The position numbers were made by a program, and so were the translations under genes. This document shows, one piece after another, positions 41,542 to 50,290 of a DNA stretch of 62,499 nucleotides; within the stretch, counting starts at the first letter, position 1, and every line of letters starts with the position of its first letter. The DNA lies in contig JBMNQI010000004.1 of assembly GCA_050944055.1 (NCBI GenBank), positions 1 to 62,499 of the forward strand. The letters are read 5' to 3'. The notes beneath the pieces were generated by a model, which was not told the origin of the DNA, made no database searches, and was given only the letters and a program-made list of their open reading frames with translations. The stretch comes from JBMNQI01 sp050944055 (GTDB taxonomy: Bacteria; Bacillota; Clostridia; Oscillospirales; Oscillospiraceae).

Positions 41542-42318
41542 ATGAGTCGAATAAGGGTTGCGATCATAGACGGAAGTATTCAATTTGTGTCTTTTTTAAA
41601 TAACCTGTTAAACACAATCAAGGGTTTTGATTGTGTCGGCTCCGCAAGCGACGGTGAATCAGGACTTAACCTGATTCGAAAAACCGATCCCCAGCTTTTG
41701 ATAGTCGACAATACGCTGCCGGGGATAGACGGGCTCACAATGCTTAGACGCACCCCTTCGCTCGGGCTCAAATCTTTGCCGTCGGTACTGCTTACGCCTA
41801 CGTTTTATAACGATGCGATAGGCTATGAGGCGATTAGCCTCGGAGTCTCGTATTTCCTGCCCAAACCGGTTAACCGGGAGGTGCTCCGCGCAAGGTTAAT
41901 AAGATTCCGAGACACAGGTTCATTTGCACTTCTCGGGGGACCGATTCAAAAAAAGTCATCTATCAGCAAATACATAATTTCGGTCCTGCTTCAGGCGAGA
42001 TTTTCGGCCGAGCTGAAGGGTTTCAGGCTTATGTTTGAGGCTGTCTCAATGGCCCTGCAAAACCCGGACTGCCTCACGGCGGTTACAAAGCGCCTCTACC
42101 CGGCGCTTGCCAAAAGTTCTATTACCACCCCCGCCTGCGTTGAAAGAAATCTGCGCCACGCGATTACAACCAGCTGGTCGCAGTGCCCGCCTTCGGTTAA
42201 ATTTGATATTTTCGGCCATGACGACGCCGAACCTCCAAGCAATTCCGCCTATATTGCCGCAATGACGTTATATGTATCCTCAAAACTGGGAGAAGAAGGT
42301 AACGTAAATGAAGTATAG
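41542..42318 (+). CDS. spo0A: Sporulation transcription factor Spo0A
   Basis: 258 residues. Receiver domain with phospho-acceptor Asp56 (LLIVDNTLPGIDG) and Lys108 (FLPKPVN), linker, then the Spo0A DNA-binding domain (KGFRLMFEAVSMAL, KRLYPALAKSSITTPACVERNLRHAI and TSWSQ segments). It controls entry into sporulation. The usual acidic pair at positions 10-11 is Asp-Gly here, which may change Mg2+ binding or phosphorylation. It is away from the usual spoIVB partner, so it could be a divergent paralogue; the C-terminal domain is well conserved. Overlaps the next gene by 11 nt. Confidence 0.83.
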   Translation: MSRIRVAIIDGSIQFVSFLNNLLNTIKGFDCVGSASDGESGLNLIRKTDPQLLIVDNTLPGIDGLTMLRRTPSLGLKSLPSVLLTPTFYNDAIGYEAISLGVSYFLPKPVNREVLRARLIRFRDTGSFALLGGPIQKKSSISKYIISVLLQARFSAELKGFRLMFEAVSMALQNPDCLTAVTKRLYPALAKSSITTPACVERNLRHAITTSWSQCPPSVKFDIFGHDDAEPPSNSAYIAAMTLYVSSKLGEEGNVNEV

Positions 42319-42589
42319 GCCCCAGGGAGTCTGCTCCCGATATATTGACGTCACACTGGACGGAAGTATGATAAAGGATATCAATATTGAAGGAGGCTGC
42401 CCCGGCTTTTCTCAGGCCGTTATCGCGTTGCTAATCGGTATGGACGCGGCCGAGGCGATAAAGCGGCTTAAGGGTATAAGCTGCGGAACTAAACCGACTT
42501 CCTGCCCCGATCAGATTTCCGCGGCGCTCGAGAAGGCTGTTAAGAAACAAAATAAAGCTCCTGCCCTGATAGTTCAGGAGGAGCTTTGA
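42308..42589 (+). CDS. TSCPD-domain protein (TIGR03905)
   Basis: 93 residues with the diagnostic TSCPDQIS motif and Cys residues CPGF and SCGTKPTSC that suggest metal binding. The TSCPD domain is also found at the C-terminus of some ribonucleotide reductases; as a free protein its role is unknown. Translationally linked to spo0A by overlap. Confidence 0.85.
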   Translation: MKYRPQGVCSRYIDVTLDGSMIKDINIEGGCPGFSQAVIALLIGMDAAEAIKRLKGISCGTKPTSCPDQISAALEKAVKKQNKAPALIVQEEL

Positions 42590-42605
42590 GATAATTCTTA
42601 TATAT

Positions 42606-42637
42606 AAATGATGGCCTTATAAAATGGCCGTCATTTT
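42606..42637. terminator. Bidirectional terminator between TSCPD gene and pfp
   Basis: AAATGATGGCC pairs with GGCCGTCATTT around TTATAAAAT; T-rich on both sides. Confidence 0.8.
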
Positions 42638-43873
42638 CTATGCCCTGACTTTTTTCAGCCTGGCGTGACGGGGGAGGCCGTTTTCAGTAATGTATTCCAG
42701 TTCACCCTGAATAAGCGGCAGGGCGTAATCATAGAATTCCTTCTCTATCCCGTTGCCTGTAACGTTAATCCACCCGAGCGGCACTGTTTTTTCAATATTC
42801 GCCACGGAGCTGAGGGCAATGAGCTTGGCAGTAAAGCCGCCACCCGTTCTTTCCAGAGCAACCATCATATCGGTTTCGCCGGAAACCGCGGCCTCTACCG
42901 CGGCCTTGCCGGAAAGGTATGCGCAATCCGAATCAACCTTTGACGCGAGATGGTTAGCGCAGCGCTGGAGCAGGCTAAGCTCCAGGCCGCGGACCTTCTT
43001 CCCGGTCCGTTCCTTGACGGCGGCGGCCAAAACAGCCGCAAGCCCGCCCAGTTGTATATGCCCAAAACTGTCCGTCGTACGGGGGGCGAAGGAGCCGTAT
43101 TCGGAGATGAGTTTGCCATCCCTGTCTTTTACGCCTTCCGAAACGGCCACAAGTGCATTTCCACGTGTATTAAAAGCGCGCTCAATGTCGGCAATGAATT
43201 TTTCAAAGTCGAAGCTTATCTCCGGCAGATATACATAATCGGGGCCGGTGCCGCAAAGATTAGCCAGAGAAGCGGCAGCCGTGAGCCAGCCGGCGTTGCG
43301 CCCCATGACTTCGACAATAGTGATTGCTCCGGTATCGTAAACCGAGGCGTCCTGATACAACTCGCAGAAAGTGGAGGCTATGTATTTTGCTGCGCTTCCG
43401 TAACCGGGGCAGAAGTCGGTTCCGTAAAGGTCGTTGTCTATGGTCTTCGGTATGCCTATTATGCGGCACTCGTAACCAGACCTCTGCATATATTTGCTGA
43501 TTTTATTGCAGGTGTCCATCGAGTCGTTGCCGCCGTTATAGAAGAAATAGCGCACGTCGTATTTTTTGAAAACCTCAAGTATTCGTTCATAATCCGCCGT
43601 GTCCTTATTATAATCCTTCAGCTTATACCGGCAGGAGCCCAGAGCCGAGGAGGGTGTGTGAAGCAGCAGCTCCAGTTCCCGTTCATCTTCCGCGCCCATG
43701 TCGTATATGACGTCGTTTATAACGCCCTTAATGCCGTGAGCCGCGCCGTAAACCTTCGTTATGCAGCCGAAGGAGAGCGCCGTTTTGATTACACCCAGCG
43801 CGCTGGCGTTTATTACCGCCGTCGGCCCTCCGGACTGCGCGATTATACACGCGCCTGTCAATTCTTTTCCCAT
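42638..43873 (-). CDS. pfp: PPi-dependent 6-phosphofructokinase
   Basis: 411 residues. GGNDSMDT (114-121) rather than GGDGS marks the pyrophosphate-dependent type; PKTIDNDLYGTD (142-153) and EVMGRNAGWL complete the active site. Phosphorylates fructose 6-phosphate with PPi, reversibly. The start is the ATG at 43873 after GGGGGAT; the longer frame lacks a site. It is divergent from the aldolase gene, sharing a 92-nt control region. Confidence 0.92.
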   Translation of the reverse strand: MGKELTGACIIAQSGGPTAVINASALGVIKTALSFGCITKVYGAAHGIKGVINDVIYDMGAEDERELELLLHTPSSALGSCRYKLKDYNKDTADYERILEVFKKYDVRYFFYNGGNDSMDTCNKISKYMQRSGYECRIIGIPKTIDNDLYGTDFCPGYGSAAKYIASTFCELYQDASVYDTGAITIVEVMGRNAGWLTAAASLANLCGTGPDYVYLPEISFDFEKFIADIERAFNTRGNALVAVSEGVKDRDGKLISEYGSFAPRTTDSFGHIQLGGLAAVLAAAVKERTGKKVRGLELSLLQRCANHLASKVDSDCAYLSGKAAVEAAVSGETDMMVALERTGGGFTAKLIALSSVANIEKTVPLGWINVTGNGIEKEFYDYALPLIQGELEYITENGLPRHARLKKVRA

Positions 43874-43921
43874 AAGCCAAATCCCCCATATTAAGATTTG
43901 CTGGATAATTCTGAGAATATG

Positions 43922-43930
43922 TGCTACAAT
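43922..43930 (+). promoter_or_regulatory. Extended -10 element for the aldolase gene
   Basis: TGCTACAAT (TGn plus TACAAT) lies about 35 nt before the aldolase start in the divergent region; no good -35 is visible at the usual spacing. Confidence 0.4.
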
Positions 43931-43965
43931 CTTCAACAGTGATATTCTAAAGGAGATGTTTGTAG

Positions 43966-44901
43966 ATGGCAATAGTAACTTCTGCCGAAATGTTTAAAAA
44001 AGCCTACGAAGGCGGATACGCAATCGGGGCCTTCAACGTAAACAACATGGAGATTATTCAGGGCATTACCGAGGCCGCGGCCGAGGTGCGCGCCCCGCTT
44101 ATACTTCAGGTTTCCGCGGGCGCTCGAAAATACGCGAAGCACATTTATCTGATGAAGCTTATAGAAGCGGCCGTAGAGGACACCGGCCTGCCCATCTGCG
44201 TGCATCTTGACCACGGCGAAAGCTTTGAGATATGCAAAAGCTGTATTGACGGGGGCTTTACCTCGGTAATGATAGACGGGTCTAAATACGACTTCGAGGA
44301 GAATATCCGGCTGACGAAACAGGTAGTTGACTACGCGCACGAAAGGGGAGTAGTCGTCGAGGGCGAGCTTGGAAAGCTCGCGGGTATTGAAGACGACGTA
44401 AATGTAAAGCCTGAGGATTCTTCATATACCGATCCGGGCCAGGTCGAGGAATTTGTTAAGAGAACCGGCGTCGACTCTCTGGCTATTGCTATAGGAACAA
44501 GCCACGGGGCATATAAGTTCAAGCCCGGCCAGAAGCCGCAGCTCCGCTTCGACATACTCCAAAAGATTCAGGAGCTTCTGCCAGGTTTCCCTATTGTGCT
44601 CCACGGCGCTTCCTCGGTGATACCAAAATATGTTGAATTGATAAACAAATACGGCGGCAATATGCCGGACGCTGTCGGCGTGCCCGAGGATATGCTTCGG
44701 CAGGCGGCGCGTATGGCCGTATGCAAGATAAATATTGATTCAGACCTGCGCCTTGCCATGACGGCGGGAATCAGAGAGACGCTGGCAAAGGACCAAGCGG
44801 GCTTCGACCCGCGCGGATATCTGAAGGTCGGAAGAGCTTATATAAAAGAAATTGTAAAGGACAAGATAGTGAACGTTTTAGGCTGCGACGGAAAAGCTTA
44901 A
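43966..44901 (+). CDS. fba: Class II fructose-bisphosphate aldolase
   Basis: 311 residues. Zinc ligands in CVHLDHGESFE (His80, His83), GTSHGAYK and LHGASSV. Cleaves fructose 1,6-bisphosphate to triose phosphates. A strong AAAGGAGAT site precedes the ATG. It sits divergently to pfp, the preceding glycolytic step, and is followed by a terminator. Confidence 0.94.
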   Translation: MAIVTSAEMFKKAYEGGYAIGAFNVNNMEIIQGITEAAAEVRAPLILQVSAGARKYAKHIYLMKLIEAAVEDTGLPICVHLDHGESFEICKSCIDGGFTSVMIDGSKYDFEENIRLTKQVVDYAHERGVVVEGELGKLAGIEDDVNVKPEDSSYTDPGQVEEFVKRTGVDSLAIAIGTSHGAYKFKPGQKPQLRFDILQKIQELLPGFPIVLHGASSVIPKYVELINKYGGNMPDAVGVPEDMLRQAARMAVCKINIDSDLRLAMTAGIRETLAKDQAGFDPRGYLKVGRAYIKEIVKDKIVNVLGCDGKA

Positions 44902-44923
44902 TAATAATATTGGATAAAGAATT

Positions 44924-44954
44924 ATGGCTGCCCCGTATCAGGGCAGCCATTTTG
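44924..44954 (+). terminator. Terminator after fba
   Basis: ATGGCTGCCC (44924-44933) pairs with GGGCAGCCAT (44941-44950) followed by TTT. Confidence 0.85.
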
Positions 44955-44964
44955 CGTTAATCGA

Positions 44965-45963
44965 TTATCTTGCCCAGCTCAGGAGGCCGCCTGTACGCGC
45001 GTAACGCTGCTCAAGTATATTGAGAGCGCCTAAGAGCATCTCCGCGGCGGCAGCGCGCGTGAGAGGCTCATTTGAACAGAAAGAAGCGTCTTCCACGATA
45101 CCGCAGGAGGCGACATTTAACGCGGCCTGATAGGCCCAGGCCGGTATATTGCCGCTTCCCAGAATCTTATCGCTGCCCGGAGCGTCAGTCAGGGAGAGCG
45201 CGCAGTTTATAACAACCGCGGCTTCCGCGCGTGTCATAGCCTTATCAGGTACAAGCCTTATAGGGTTTTTTGCGCTACCGCTGCGGAGTATGCCCGCCTC
45301 GATAGCCGCGTTGACGTAAGGCCGCAGCCACGGCTCGATGTCCTCGTCATCCGCAAAAGCAGTCACGGTTTCAGCATCGCTGCATTCTGTGTCCAAAAGC
45401 TTCATAATCATAGCTATAAACTCGCCGCGGGACACGGTCGCGTCCGGGAAAAAGCAGTAATCGGAGCCTATTTGTTCCCCTGTGAATATTCCCGCCTCAG
45501 CAAGGCGGATCGCCGCGTAATGCGCCGGGTTTCCCCTCATATCCGAGTATATTACCTTTGTCGAGGGCTTGCTTATTTCCACCGTTACGGTCGCCGGCTC
45601 GGATACGTTCCCTTCGGGATCAGTTGCGGTGTAAGTGAAGCTGTCGGTTCCGGTCTTGTTTTCGGCGGGGGTGTAGACGAAATACGTAGAATCGTCAAAA
45701 GTCGTTACCGTGCCTTTTTCGGGTTTTGAAACAATGCTGAAAGTCAGGTCTTTGCCTTCGGGGTCGACTGCCTCAAAGCGGCCGGTAATGGGTATATTGC
45801 GGTAGGTTTTGAGAGACAGGTTCCTTGCTATCGGCGCTCTTTTGTTTGTCGCCGCATTCTGGTCGTTTTCCGCATTTATCGGGCGCATGGCATAGGCCGT
45901 CGTGCCGGCAAGCACAATCACCGCTAAGGCAAGAGCCGTAATTCGCAGCAACTTGCGTTTCAT
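44965..45963 (-). CDS. Secreted SLH protein with a cadherin-like domain
   Basis: 332 residues. Signal peptide (1-25, ending in TTAYA), an Ig/cadherin-like tandem domain (about 42-132, with VDPEGKDLTFSI and DSFTYTATDPEGNVSEP), then two to three S-layer homology repeats (about 140-320; FPDATVSRGEFIAMI, PDKAMTRAEAAVVI and EPLTRAAAAEML). SLH repeats bind pyruvylated wall polymers, so it is surface-anchored. GGAGGTTTT ribosome site on the minus strand. Confidence 0.88.
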   Translation of the reverse strand: MKRKLLRITALALAVIVLAGTTAYAMRPINAENDQNAATNKRAPIARNLSLKTYRNIPITGRFEAVDPEGKDLTFSIVSKPEKGTVTTFDDSTYFVYTPAENKTGTDSFTYTATDPEGNVSEPATVTVEISKPSTKVIYSDMRGNPAHYAAIRLAEAGIFTGEQIGSDYCFFPDATVSRGEFIAMIMKLLDTECSDAETVTAFADDEDIEPWLRPYVNAAIEAGILRSGSAKNPIRLVPDKAMTRAEAAVVINCALSLTDAPGSDKILGSGNIPAWAYQAALNVASCGIVEDASFCSNEPLTRAAAAEMLLGALNILEQRYARTGGLLSWAR

Positions 45964-46085
45964 TTAAAAAAACCTCCAAAATAGATTTGGAAGTATTTTT
46001 TACATACTGTGGGAAAATATTCATTGTTTGTAAAATTTAGAAAAAACGCCGAATTACTTTACAGCGCTGATAGCAGAAAATTAAT

Positions 46086-46109
46086 AAAAAAAGGGCAGAT
46101 TCCTGCCCC
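46086..46109 (-). terminator. Terminator of rodA
   Basis: On the minus strand GGGGCAGG-AAT-CTGCCC is followed by seven T, just after the stop of the gene at 46120. Confidence 0.82.
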
Positions 46110-46119
46110 GTTTGGATTC

Positions 46120-47271
46120 CTATGTTCTGTATTTGCGCCAGGGAGGAAGAGGGTGCATTTTTACGCTCGAAACAAGCCCCATAGCCGCAAACAGAGTAAT
46201 GATAGAGGTGCCTCCGTAGCTGAAAAAAGGGAGGGTCAGGCCTATTATAGGCGTCAGCCCGAGGCACATCCCGATGTTTTCAAAGGTCTGGAAAACAAGC
46301 ATACCGGCAAAGCCGATGCATATAAGCGTCGACGTCGAGTCCTTGGATTTTAAACCGACCCAGATGCAGCGTATAATGATAGCGCTAAGAAGGAGAACGA
46401 TGACGGAGCAGCCTATCAGCCCCAGCTCCTCTCCGGCGACGGCGAAAATAAAGTCCGTATGCTTGGCCGGCAGGTAGTCGTTGTACTGTATCTGCGTTCC
46501 CTTATACAGCCCCATGCCGAATATGCGGCCGGCGCCTATGGCAATCTTACTCTGCGCGGCCTGCCAGCCGACTCCTATGTTATCCGGGTCAATGCTCGGG
46601 TCAAATACGATCATTATCCTGTCCCTCTGGTCGCTTCTCAGCAGGTTGTCCCATATGTAAGGCCATATAAGGTATACGAGCACTCCCGCGATGACAAACC
46701 AGTGTAATCGAACCCCCGCGGCAAAGAGCATGCACAGGAAAATAAAAACATATATGAGCGCGACGCCCAGGTCCGAGGATACGGCAACAATAAGCCCGAC
46801 CATAAAGACAAGATGAAGAGCCAGCGATAGCACCGACGAAATACGGCTGACTCCTTTTTCGCTGTTATGAGACAGCTGCTTTGCAAGAAGGACGACGAAG
46901 GTGATTTTAACCACCTCGGCCGGCTGCACGCCGCCCGGAATAAACCCGAAACGAATCCAGCTCCTGTTGCCCGTATCGCCTGTAACGCCGAACACAGTCA
47001 AAGACATAATAAAAAGTATGTTGAAAAGCAGAAGCCACTTCCACTGCCGCGTAATCAGCTCTATATCAATAAGCGATAAGCCTATGTAAACGCCTATGCC
47101 AAGAATTATGGCTACGGACTGGACCAGTATGAAATCGCTCGTATTGCCAAAGCTGCGCACAGCGCTGGAAATCAGAATCAGGCCGTATATAGAAGCAAGG
47201 CAGCACAAAAGCAGCAGGAGCAAGTCCGCCTGCCTGAAAAAATCCTTAAGTTCCCTCATAATCTCTTTCAT
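46120..47271 (-). CDS. rodA: RodA/FtsW-type peptidoglycan polymerase
   Basis: 384 residues, about ten transmembrane helices, SEDS family. Conserved blocks NRSWIRFGFIPGGVQPAE, LPAKHTDFIFAVAGEELG and GLTLPFFSYGGTS with the catalytic-loop Asp. It polymerises lipid II, working with a class B PBP. RodA is preferred over FtsW or SpoVE because of gene size and lack of a neighbouring mur/fts cluster. The start is ATG at 47271 (a weaker in-frame ATG is at 47259). Divergent from tsaE. Confidence 0.85.
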   Translation of the reverse strand: MKEIMRELKDFFRQADLLLLLLCCLASIYGLILISSAVRSFGNTSDFILVQSVAIILGIGVYIGLSLIDIELITRQWKWLLLFNILFIMSLTVFGVTGDTGNRSWIRFGFIPGGVQPAEVVKITFVVLLAKQLSHNSEKGVSRISSVLSLALHLVFMVGLIVAVSSDLGVALIYVFIFLCMLFAAGVRLHWFVIAGVLVYLIWPYIWDNLLRSDQRDRIMIVFDPSIDPDNIGVGWQAAQSKIAIGAGRIFGMGLYKGTQIQYNDYLPAKHTDFIFAVAGEELGLIGCSVIVLLLSAIIIRCIWVGLKSKDSTSTLICIGFAGMLVFQTFENIGMCLGLTPIIGLTLPFFSYGGTSIITLFAAMGLVSSVKMHPLPPWRKYRT

Positions 47272-47299
47272 GCGGACTATTTTAGCATCTTTCAACGTC

Positions 47300-47328
47300 T
47301 TGTGCAATGCAAAAAATCGTGATAGAAT
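47300..47328 (+). promoter_or_regulatory. SigA-type promoter for tsaE
   Basis: TTGTGC (47300-47305) and TAGAAT (47323-47328), spaced 17 nt, 31 nt before tsaE. Confidence 0.55.
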
Positions 47329-47359
47329 CAGCGGGATAATAATCCGTTGGGGGACTGTA

Positions 47360-47773
47360 ATGAAACACACTACCGTCAGCCCGGAGGAAACCGAAGCTCT
47401 GGGCGAAAAACTTGCGGGCAGGCTGAAAAAAGGGTCTGTTGTGGCTCTTTACGGCGGCCTTGGGGCCGGGAAAACGGCTTTTGTCCGCGGAATTGCGCGC
47501 GGCATGGGACTTAACGCCCGTGTCACAAGCCCCACATTTACCATAGTCAACGAGTATCAGGACAGGCTTTTTCACTTCGACCTGTACAGGATAAACTCAT
47601 TTGCCGAGCTTGTCGATATCGGCTGGGACGAATATACAGAGCGCGGCGTCTGCGCGGTTGAGTGGAGCGAAAACGCGCCCGAGCTTGAAAATATAGCGAA
47701 TGTAAGAGTTAAGATAGCGCTGCGGGACGAGAATGAGCGTGAAATTATCATAGAAGGGGCGGAGGATATTTGA
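47360..47773 (+). CDS. tsaE: tRNA t6A modification ATPase TsaE
   Basis: 137 residues. P-loop YGGLGAGKTAFVRG (31-44), SPTFTIVNEY and FHFDLYR, as in TsaE. With TsaB, TsaC and TsaD it makes N6-threonylcarbamoyladenosine in tRNA. The start is the ATG at 47360 with a GGGGGAC ribosome site. Its stop overlaps the TTG of tsaB. Confidence 0.95.
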   Translation: MKHTTVSPEETEALGEKLAGRLKKGSVVALYGGLGAGKTAFVRGIARGMGLNARVTSPTFTIVNEYQDRLFHFDLYRINSFAELVDIGWDEYTERGVCAVEWSENAPELENIANVRVKIALRDENEREIIIEGAEDI

Positions 47774-48474
47774 TTATTCTGGCGCTGGAAACCTCGGCTA
47801 AGGCGGCCTCCTGCGCAGTCGGAGAAAACGGCAAACTCATATCTCAGTATTACCAGGACTGCGGCCTGACTCACAGCAGGACTCTTATGCCCATGGTCGA
47901 AAGCATGCTTAAAAACAGCGAAGTAAAAAAGGAGGATATCGGATGTGCCGCTGTTGCAGTGGGCCCCGGCTCGTTCACCGGCCTGCGCATAGGAGTCGCG
48001 GCGGCAAAAGGCTTTGCGTGGGCCCTTGACCTGCCGTGCTGCGCGGTATCGACGCTGGAGGCGCTGGCGGAGCAGGCGGCCTTCGCCGGCAAAACAATAT
48101 GTGCCGTTATGGACGCAAGGAGAAAACAGTTCTATACAGCGATTTTCGAACCGACGGATGACGGGCTGCGTCGTCTTTTGCCCGATTGCGCTATTTCCGC
48201 CGATGAGCTGCGTGAAAAACTCAAAAAAATCAAAAAACCCATATTACTTGTTGGAGACGGAACCGATTTGTGTTATAATATCCTGCAGGATTCGGGTATA
48301 GATCTTTCCCCCGCGCCTGCGCACCTGAAAATGCAGTCGGCAGCCGGGGTCCTCCGCGTCGCTGAAAGAAAGCTCAAGCGAGGCGAGACGGTCACTGCCG
48401 ACGCCCTTCTTCCCAATTACCTCCGCCTCTCTCAGGCTGAGAGGGAGAGGCTCGCCGGGTCTGACATAAAATAG
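47770..48474 (+). CDS. tsaB: tRNA t6A modification protein TsaB
   Basis: 234 residues; ILALETSAKAASCAV N-terminus, THSRTLMPMV and VGPGSFTGLRIG. A non-catalytic ASKHA-fold partner of TsaD. TTG start overlapping the tsaE stop, preceded by GGAGG. Confidence 0.94.
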   Translation: MIILALETSAKAASCAVGENGKLISQYYQDCGLTHSRTLMPMVESMLKNSEVKKEDIGCAAVAVGPGSFTGLRIGVAAAKGFAWALDLPCCAVSTLEALAEQAAFAGKTICAVMDARRKQFYTAIFEPTDDGLRRLLPDCAISADELREKLKKIKKPILLVGDGTDLCYNILQDSGIDLSPAPAHLKMQSAAGVLRVAERKLKRGETVTADALLPNYLRLSQAERERLAGSDIK

Positions 48475-48492
48475 AGGATAAGGAGTCAAAGG

Positions 48493-49122
48493 ATGGAAAA
48501 CGTGTTTGTGCTTGATCACCCGCTGCTTCAGCATAAGGTATCGGTCCTCCGCAAAAAGGAAACGGGTGTAAAGGATTTCCGCGAAACCGTGTGTGAAATA
48601 GCGTCGCTCATGTGCTACGAGGTAACGCGCAGCCTGGCTGTCGAGGAAGTTGATATTGAAACGCCGGTGGCGCCCGCCCGGGTAAAAATGCTTGCGGGCA
48701 AGAAGCTCGCGGTAGTTCCGATACTTCGCGCCGGCCTCGGCATGGTTGACGGGATAATAAACCTCGTTCCCCACGCCAAAGTCGGACACATAGGCCTCTA
48801 CAGGGATCCCGAAACGCTTGAGCCAGTCGAGTATTACTGCAAAATGCCCGCGGACATATCCGAGAGAGAAGTGATAATCGTCGATCCCATGCTGGCCACA
48901 GGCGGGTCCGCCTCAGCGGCTATCAGCTTCATCAAGAACTACGGCTGCAAAAGCATCAAGCTAATGAACATCATAGCGGCGCCTGAAGGCATAGCGCGCG
49001 TGCATGGAGACCATCCCGACGTCGAGATATACTGCGCCGCTGTCGATAAGGGCCTTAACGACCACGGCTACATTGTTCCCGGCCTTGGGGACGCGGGAGA
49101 CAGGATTTTCGGAACAAAGTAA
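48493..49122 (+). CDS. upp: Uracil phosphoribosyltransferase
   Basis: 209 residues; salvage of uracil to UMP. LMCYEVTRSL, VPILRAGLGMVDG, the PRPP loop VDPMLATGGSA and the C-terminal PGLGDAGDRIFGT are all present. AAGGAG-type ribosome site; 18 nt after tsaB; terminator follows. Confidence 0.96.
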   Translation: MENVFVLDHPLLQHKVSVLRKKETGVKDFRETVCEIASLMCYEVTRSLAVEEVDIETPVAPARVKMLAGKKLAVVPILRAGLGMVDGIINLVPHAKVGHIGLYRDPETLEPVEYYCKMPADISEREVIIVDPMLATGGSASAAISFIKNYGCKSIKLMNIIAAPEGIARVHGDHPDVEIYCAAVDKGLNDHGYIVPGLGDAGDRIFGTK

Positions 49123-49140
49123 TTTATATTTCGTATAATA

Positions 49141-49168
49141 AAGGGCGGGGATTCCGCCCTTGTTTTTT
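49141..49168 (+). terminator. Terminator after upp
   Basis: AAGGGCGG pairs with CCGCCCTT around GGATT, then TTTTTT. Confidence 0.9.
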
Positions 49169-49255
49169 GATTTGCGCGTAAATTTTGCCTTGCTTGTTGT
49201 TATTGGAAACATATTGTGGTAGTATATTCGGTAGCATATTTTTGGAGGTTAGACA

Positions 49256-50290
49256 ATGAATATTGCCGTGCTTTCAGGCGGCATCAGCACTGAGAGGAAC
49301 GTATCTCTGTCCTCGGGCTCGCTGGTCTGCAGGGCGCTTCGCGAACGCGGCCACAACGCCGCCGTGGTGGACGCTTTTATGGGCCTGGAGGGCTATACCG
49401 GCTCCATGGAGGATTATTTTAAAAACTATGAAACCGAGCTTCACGTCGTTTCGACTGAAGTACCTGATATACCAAAGATTCGCGCGTCCCGAAAAATAGG
49501 AGCCCGAGGCTATTTTGGAGAGCGTGTACTGGAGGCCTGCTCCTATGCAGACGTCGTTTTTATTGCGCTTCACGGCGGCGAGGGGGAAAACGGCCAGGTC
49601 CAGGCCGCTCTCGATCTCATGGGAATTAAATATACCGGCACGGGGCATATCGGCAGCGCTCTTGCCATGGATAAGGACCTTACAAAAAAACTGCTTTCAG
49701 CCGCGGGCTTGCCTGTACCCGCCGGTTTAACTTTAGAACTTAGAAACGCCGATTTTTATGAGCTTAGCAGGTCAATTAAACTGCCGTGCGTGATTAAGCC
49801 GGTGAGCGGGGGCTCAAGCATAGGCGTTTCGATAGTCACGAGCAGGGAGGAGCTGCCCGCGGCTCTTGAGGAGTGCGCTAAATATGACGATTACGCAATA
49901 GCGGAGGACTACATAAAAGGCCGCGAGCTTACGATCGGCGTTTTAAACGGCAGAGCCCTCCCGCCTGTCGAGATAATTCCCGGTTCCGGTTTTTATGATT
50001 ATAAGAACAAGTATCAGGCCGGCCTTACGCTGGAGGTTTGTCCGGCGGAAATCACGGAATTTCAGCTTCGCAGCTTGTCCGAGCTTGCCGTAAAAGTACA
50101 TAAAGCTTTGCGCCTTGGCAGTTACTCCCGAATGGAGTTTATCATGACACCCGACGATAAATTCTACTGCCTGGAAGCCAACACGCTGCCCGGCATGACG
50201 CCGACCAGCCTGCTCCCGCAGGAGGCCGCGGCAATTGGCATGAGCTATGGGGAGCTGTGCGAGGCGCTTGTGGAGGCCGCGCTGAGATGA
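49256..50290 (+). CDS. ddl: D-alanine-D-alanine ligase
   Basis: 344 residues; ATP-grasp ligase. LSGGISTERNVSL N-terminus, HGGEGENG, KPVSGGSSIG, ATP-loop GREL and C-terminal EANTLPGMTPTSLLP. Makes the D-Ala-D-Ala dipeptide used by MurF, which is the next gene. TTGGAGG ribosome site; ATGA overlap with murF. Confidence 0.95.
   Translation: MNIAVLSGGISTERNVSLSSGSLVCRALRERGHNAAVVDAFMGLEGYTGSMEDYFKNYETELHVVSTEVPDIPKIRASRKIGARGYFGERVLEACSYADVVFIALHGGEGENGQVQAALDLMGIKYTGTGHIGSALAMDKDLTKKLLSAAGLPVPAGLTLELRNADFYELSRSIKLPCVIKPVSGGSSIGVSIVTSREELPAALEECAKYDDYAIAEDYIKGRELTIGVLNGRALPPVEIIPGSGFYDYKNKYQAGLTLEVCPAEITEFQLRSLSELAVKVHKALRLGSYSRMEFIMTPDDKFYCLEANTLPGMTPTSLLPQEAAAIGMSYGELCEALVEAALR

Noticed and set aside
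42950..43894. 314-codon reading frame on the plus strand
   Set aside because: Antisense to the PPi-phosphofructokinase gene, which has full catalytic motifs.
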